Part shown: positions 59,789 through 64,000 of the stretch, piece by piece | Position numbering within the stretch: position 1 is the first letter of the stretch | Layout of the letters: each line of letters begins with the position of its first letter | Source of the DNA: Albugo candida | Lineage: Eukaryota; Oomycota; Peronosporomycetes; Albuginales | NCBI GenBank assembly: GCA_040437565.1 | Contig: JBDOQK010000007.1 | Location: 434,001-498,000, forward strand | Direction: 5' to 3' | Length of the DNA: 64,000 nucleotides | Translations under genes and position numbers: made by a program | Notes under the pieces: generated by a model | Told to the model about the DNA's origin: nothing | The model's database searches: none | What the model saw: only the letters and a program-made list of their open reading frames with translations

Positions 59789-61885
59789 ATGAATAGTCGT
59801 CAGATATATAAGGACCAGTTTATGGTGTGGAGTATGAAAAGCGTGTCCTTGGACGAGATTAGCGGTTACACTGAAGTTGATCAATTAGGTCGAAGTCGTT
59901 TAGATGTACCCATGGCGGAGAATACAACGACTCCCGCTTGGCCAATAGAAGCTAATGTTGAGTCGTGGTATCACGATGAACGCACTGAGGTTGATGACGT
60001 CATTGCGAATGCGAATGATCTCGATGTGTGGACATTAGAATCCAGAAGAGAGAACACTACGACTTATTTGCATTGTAAGAACAATGAGCGCCTGTCGTAC
60101 GCTGTCCGCGCTGTTACTATCATTCAAGGAAATGTACCGGATGTCATGGAAAGTATTCGCGCCAACGAAAGTGGTCGATTTCGTCACTTTATGAAGTTAA
60201 TGCATCCACGCAGTTACATTGATGCCGAAGTCTTGTACGATCATTCAATCACAAATTCACACGCCCAACAAACGTTCGGTCTCACGAATGAATCACTCAC
60301 ATTGAAATGGTTTTCGCTCAATTCTGGAAATCGACTGAATCGGAACAAAGAGTTTCTTGTACGTAGTTACTGTGCGATACATCGCCAGCATCCAATCTAC
60401 GGGCAAGTTGGCGTCTACCGTTTTTCATCGTATGATGGAATTGGCGCCAAATATGGATTCCGTGTCAAGCAAGACACATATAGCTTGTATGTGTTTGAGC
60501 CTTCTTCTATCGTAGTGCAGTCGTGCACTGAGGGCGGCTGCGTTCGAGTGACGTGTACATATGCAATACGTAAAGCACGAGGCGACAACACACTTAGTAA
60601 CAGTGTAAAGTATGTAGCTACTCGGCTTTGCCATGATATTAGGAATTTACAGCGCGCTGCACAATTAACCTCTCAAGTTGCAGCACTGGCACAAAAGAAC
60701 GATTGGGTACAAGATGTCGATCGAAGTAAATGTCGGAGTTGTCTACAGTCTTTCAGTATGCTGAAACGACGTCATCATTGCCGTGTTTGTGGAGAAATTC
60801 TATGTGCATCATGCACTTCGTTTCAAGTGCTGCAGTTGGATGGTCCCAAGGTCCGCATCTGTAAGGAATGCGTGAGCAAGTCATCACGAGTGGATAACCC
60901 CGATGACAGAGCAAATTCTCACGGACACGGGGCTGTACAGGGTAATCGTAGAGGGAGCACTTGTGGCAGCGACAGCTCATCTATAGGGTACGAAGACCCT
61001 GTGCAGCAAACATATGAAGTAGGGGAAGATGACCGATTCATTAGTCAAAATTCTATTGGCAAATTTATGAAGCTTTCCACCTCATCAACATCGACACGTA
61101 CAGTGACTTCAGAACAAGGGACAGTTCACAGTTTCGGCTCAGTTTCGTCTCCCACTTCTATAAATTATCAATCAGGTTTATCCAACGAATTTCGAATTCA
61201 GAGAAGTAGAAGCCGAACCGAATCTATTGGCGAAATGGGATATACATCACTCGATGATTCACCGGAAAATTCGACCATGACTACCCCTTCATCTCGAAGG
61301 CTTACGCGCAAAATTCATTATTTTAATGAAGATTTGGATCAAATTTGTAGTCTGGCCATGGAAGCGGTATCATGCCCAATTGCAGGAATTCGAACAGATG
61401 ACTTTGAACTTGTTCGATATACATCTGGAGGGGAACGACCTAATCCCAATTTGCCTCGATCGCTCCCAACATTTCGCCGCATGGCGACAAAAGGAAAGCC
61501 GTGCATTGTGCTCAATGTATCTGGTGACCAACGAATTGCCGGTGAGAAACGAAAGTCAGCAAAACTCCAGTTTTTCATTGGAATTCCGCTGATGATCAAT
61601 GGGGAGGTTGTCGGAGACTTATGTATAGGAGATTCACTGCCACGTCAAGACGTGAGTGGTCAGCAACTTGCGATACTCAAAGTGCTCGGTGAGACGGCTA
61701 CGCGTTACATGCGATCGAATGATTTCTTGGACGACTTGGCCGTGTATCGAAGACTAAACGCACGCGCACGGACTTCCAATCTGTCGGACATCGAAACGCG
61801 ATCCGTATCCCAGTTTAGTGTCCGCGAAGATGACGTTAGTTTCAATCTTGCTCAACCATTGCAAAGGAAAGAAATTGCTTTTTAA
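59789..61885 (+). CDS. START-FYVE-GAF domain protein
   Basis: Single exon of 698 residues from the ATG at 59789 (MNSRQIYKDQFMVW). Residues about 65-300 match a START-like lipid-binding domain. Residues 308-361 form a full FYVE zinc finger: DWVQD, CRSC, RRHHCRVCGE and KVRICKEC, so binding of PtdIns3P on endosomes is expected. After a Ser-rich linker (about 370-500) a GAF-like domain follows (about 515-655: EDLDQICSLAMEAVSCPIAG ... FFIGIPLMINGEVVGDLCIG). This START-FYVE-GAF order is a large oomycete-typical family whose roles are mostly unknown. Lipid-cargo and signal sensing at endosomes is inference. Confidence 0.88.
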   Translation: MNSRQIYKDQFMVWSMKSVSLDEISGYTEVDQLGRSRLDVPMAENTTTPAWPIEANVESWYHDERTEVDDVIANANDLDVWTLESRRENTTTYLHCKNNERLSYAVRAVTIIQGNVPDVMESIRANESGRFRHFMKLMHPRSYIDAEVLYDHSITNSHAQQTFGLTNESLTLKWFSLNSGNRLNRNKEFLVRSYCAIHRQHPIYGQVGVYRFSSYDGIGAKYGFRVKQDTYSLYVFEPSSIVVQSCTEGGCVRVTCTYAIRKARGDNTLSNSVKYVATRLCHDIRNLQRAAQLTSQVAALAQKNDWVQDVDRSKCRSCLQSFSMLKRRHHCRVCGEILCASCTSFQVLQLDGPKVRICKECVSKSSRVDNPDDRANSHGHGAVQGNRRGSTCGSDSSSIGYEDPVQQTYEVGEDDRFISQNSIGKFMKLSTSSTSTRTVTSEQGTVHSFGSVSSPTSINYQSGLSNEFRIQRSRSRTESIGEMGYTSLDDSPENSTMTTPSSRRLTRKIHYFNEDLDQICSLAMEAVSCPIAGIRTDDFELVRYTSGGERPNPNLPRSLPTFRRMATKGKPCIVLNVSGDQRIAGEKRKSAKLQFFIGIPLMINGEVVGDLCIGDSLPRQDVSGQQLAILKVLGETATRYMRSNDFLDDLAVYRRLNARARTSNLSDIETRSVSQFSVREDDVSFNLAQPLQRKEIAF

Positions 61886-62199
61886 ACTAGGATTTTACAG
61901 AATAGAAGATATTTGCGTGTGCTAATGTTCCGCGTTCTCTCTGCATTCGTGCATGTCTCCGTCACATAGATGCGATAAGAGCACTGACTATACATAGCTT
62001 TTGCTAAGCCATTTGTCATGTACCCTAAGCAAATTATAGAAGCGCACTTTATCTCTACAGTACTTTTTCTAGTTCCCATCAAGAGCGCTTCTTTTGTTCT
62101 TTCGCTTTGGGGCATAGAAACGAGCTGAAAGCGGGTAATTGGTATCCTCGAATTGTGTTTGAAACACATTCAACTTTATCAGTAGGCAAACTGAATAGC
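61886..62199. other. Intergenic region
   Basis: 314 nt between the FYVE protein stop and the peptide transporter start. Nothing recognised beyond presumed terminator and promoter sequence. Confidence 0.4.
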
Positions 62200-64000
62200 A
62201 TGAGTATTGTTGATAATAAGAATGTCAAACAGAGACAAGGTAGCAGATGTGTGCTTGCTCAACATCCACGATTCTTGTCCAAAACCATTCTTGTGCCTTC
62301 AGGCTCTACGTCCCAGTATAGTGGTGACTTTATGTCTCCTCTTGATAGCAGTTATGATCCAATTACGCCAGAAAACGCAAACTATCAGACACTCAAGACT
62401 GACACACTTGTACTCAATCCACCAACCATCGCTGCGAACGGTGACATGAATAGGCGCTTGACTGGATCAGATAGCTTTACTTTGCAGCATAACGCGGAAC
62501 AAACACCATGGAGAAATCGACGGAATCGATCGCAGAACATATTGTTGCATGTGTGCAGCTCCATTCTGATTTTGGAGTTTGCTGAACGAGTAAGTTATTA
62601 TGGAATCAATCAGGGTCTGAAGAATTATTTGGGCAAATTAGGATGGAGTCAAGTAGGGTCGAATGCTCTCAAAAGTACATGGACTTCAATTTGTTATTTA
62701 TCACCTTTATTTGGTGGATACATTGCCGATGAGAAGTGGGGTCGTTTTCAGACATTAGCGATTTTTGGGATTTGGTATACAGCCGGAGTCTTTCTTATCA
62801 GCTTATCTGCCTATCCAACAATCCTGCAAAATCACGTATTGGGAGGATGGTTGTGTCATCTTGGGTTGTTTGCAGGAGTAGCGATAGGAACTGGCGCAAT
62901 CAAAGCGAATGTTATAACCTTTGGAGCTGATCAGTTTGATCCCGAGTGTCATGACGAAAGTGTGCAGCAACAATTGTATTTCACTTCGTTCTATACGGTG
63001 ATCAATCTTGGTGCTTTATTTTCGTATGGGTACCTGTCTATTTTATGCGTACAGGGGTCAGGAGCAATTTCTCCTGAGTATGGGTACTTTGCGACTTTTA
63101 TTATTTGTGGAGCGGTGATGACGATAGCATATTTACTGTTTCTGTACGCTTATCCTCGCTATGTTCATATTCAGCCGCACACTAGCGCCATTACCGAGTT
63201 ATGGTCCATCTTGCGTGGCAACTGTGCTTATAGTTATGAAGCTAGAATGCTATATTACGGGCTGTGGTCATTTGGAGCCGCTTCATTTCTAAATCTGATC
63301 GCAGCTTTCTTGTCGGATGAGAATTACTTTGGTCAGTATTTGTCCTATACAGTGGTCATTTGCTGCGTATTTGGAAGTTATGTGTGGATTCGATATGGGA
63401 TGAATGCTTTTTATATGGATAAAAGTATGGCATCAAACGGCGGAAAGTATGACGACGAAACTGTCGAAGAAATCAAACAAGTTGTACGAGTGCTACCCTT
63501 CTCTTGTTTTATGATCATTTGGGAATGTGTATATGACCAACTGGATGCTAATTTACAGTCGATCACACAACAGTGCGACTTGCGACTCAATCCAGCTCAT
63601 TCTGGAGATGCGGATGCGCATCAAGTTCCTGGTGCAATGCTTGGTATTTTTGATCCTCTGACAATCATTATTCTGATCCCGCTGTTGGACACTGTCATTT
63701 ATCCGTGGTATACAAAAGTTGTGGGTCGTCCTCCTAGTGCTTATGGTAAAGTACTGGCTGGTTTGATTATTTCGACCGTTGCCATGTTTTGGGCGGGCAT
63801 CTTTGAGATTTTGCGACGAAACAGTGGAGAAATACGAATCATAGACTCCGAAACGGGCAGCTTCATCTCAATATTGGATCGTGGATCTTCGCAACCAATG
63901 AATCATATGTACTGGGCGTATGCTATACCAAACTACGTGCTAGTAGCCATCGCAGAATGTCTTATCAATGTCACAGCATATGAGCTTTTCTACCGAGAAG
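62200..64000 (+). CDS. Proton-coupled oligopeptide transporter (POT/SLC15), 3' partial
   Basis: Open from the ATG at 62200 (MSIVDNKNVKQRQG) to the window end with no intron seen; about 600 residues are visible. A 110-residue cytosolic head precedes the transporter fold. POT signatures: FAERVSYYGINQGLKNYLGK in span 1, GGYIADEKWGR after span 2, FGADQFDP near the first helical bundle and FYTVINLGALFSYGY in span 5. The family imports di- and tripeptides with protons, so it would be driven by the gradient made by the H+-ATPase at 7.9-10.9 kb. The gene continues past the window end. Confidence 0.93.
   Translation, partial: MSIVDNKNVKQRQGSRCVLAQHPRFLSKTILVPSGSTSQYSGDFMSPLDSSYDPITPENANYQTLKTDTLVLNPPTIAANGDMNRRLTGSDSFTLQHNAEQTPWRNRRNRSQNILLHVCSSILILEFAERVSYYGINQGLKNYLGKLGWSQVGSNALKSTWTSICYLSPLFGGYIADEKWGRFQTLAIFGIWYTAGVFLISLSAYPTILQNHVLGGWLCHLGLFAGVAIGTGAIKANVITFGADQFDPECHDESVQQQLYFTSFYTVINLGALFSYGYLSILCVQGSGAISPEYGYFATFIICGAVMTIAYLLFLYAYPRYVHIQPHTSAITELWSILRGNCAYSYEARMLYYGLWSFGAASFLNLIAAFLSDENYFGQYLSYTVVICCVFGSYVWIRYGMNAFYMDKSMASNGGKYDDETVEEIKQVVRVLPFSCFMIIWECVYDQLDANLQSITQQCDLRLNPAHSGDADAHQVPGAMLGIFDPLTIIILIPLLDTVIYPWYTKVVGRPPSAYGKVLAGLIISTVAMFWAGIFEILRRNSGEIRIIDSETGSFISILDRGSSQPMNHMYWAYAIPNYVLVAIAECLINVTAYELFYRE

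Overview
The window looks like nuclear DNA of an oomycete (Stramenopila), most likely an Albugo-type obligate biotroph; the genus is inference. It holds about 20 recognisable eukaryotic protein genes on both strands. Where introns occur they are mostly 40-70 nt, with GT(A/G)(C/A)GT-like donors and no obvious branch-point block. Many genes are spaced by 80-300 nt. Several products have oomycete-style domain mixes: START+FYVE+GAF, RA+PH+RGS, and a channel ending in ryanodine-receptor repeats. I saw no rRNA, tRNA or CRISPR array.

Layout. 1-10.9 kb is dense: gamma-tubulin complex component (5' cut), Rab1/Ypt1, a 2OG-Fe(II) oxygenase, a kinesin-3 with a degenerate motor, and a plasma-membrane H+-ATPase. 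10.9-17 kb is repeat-rich: tandem copies of a short signal-peptide ORF family, a coiled-coil protein with three C-terminal repeats, and a poorly resolved spliced locus. 17-25.7 kb is dense again: mitochondrial DnaJ, a many-exon coiled-coil gene, RA-PH-RGS, COX15 and an SLC25A39/40-like mitochondrial carrier. 25.7-29.5 kb holds repeats and three long foldback hairpins. 29.8-30.8 kb holds a small spliced gene ending in a UIM-like motif. 31-35.7 kb and 37.6-39.7 kb show no convincing genes. 35.7-64 kb holds a secreted GH32 invertase, urease, a membrane-anchored EEP nuclease/phosphatase-like protein, the polycystin/RyR channel, a PREY-like protein, a membrane-anchored papain-family protease, an EH-domain endocytic protein, an orphan membrane-associated protein, ELP1, START-FYVE-GAF and the start of a POT peptide transporter.

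Most genes are housekeeping: microtubule nucleation, vesicle traffic, proton gradient, heme A synthesis, mitochondrial chaperone and transport, tRNA wobble modification. Invertase, urease, peptide transporter and H+-ATPase fit together as a nutrient-acquisition set (inference).

Ten runs of exactly 100 N interrupt the sequence. Seven are flanked by the same 24-187 nt on both sides, so they look like contig ends that overlap but were not merged. Collapsing the overlaps restores intact frames in ELP1 and in the channel gene, so the interruptions there are assembly artefacts rather than mutations.
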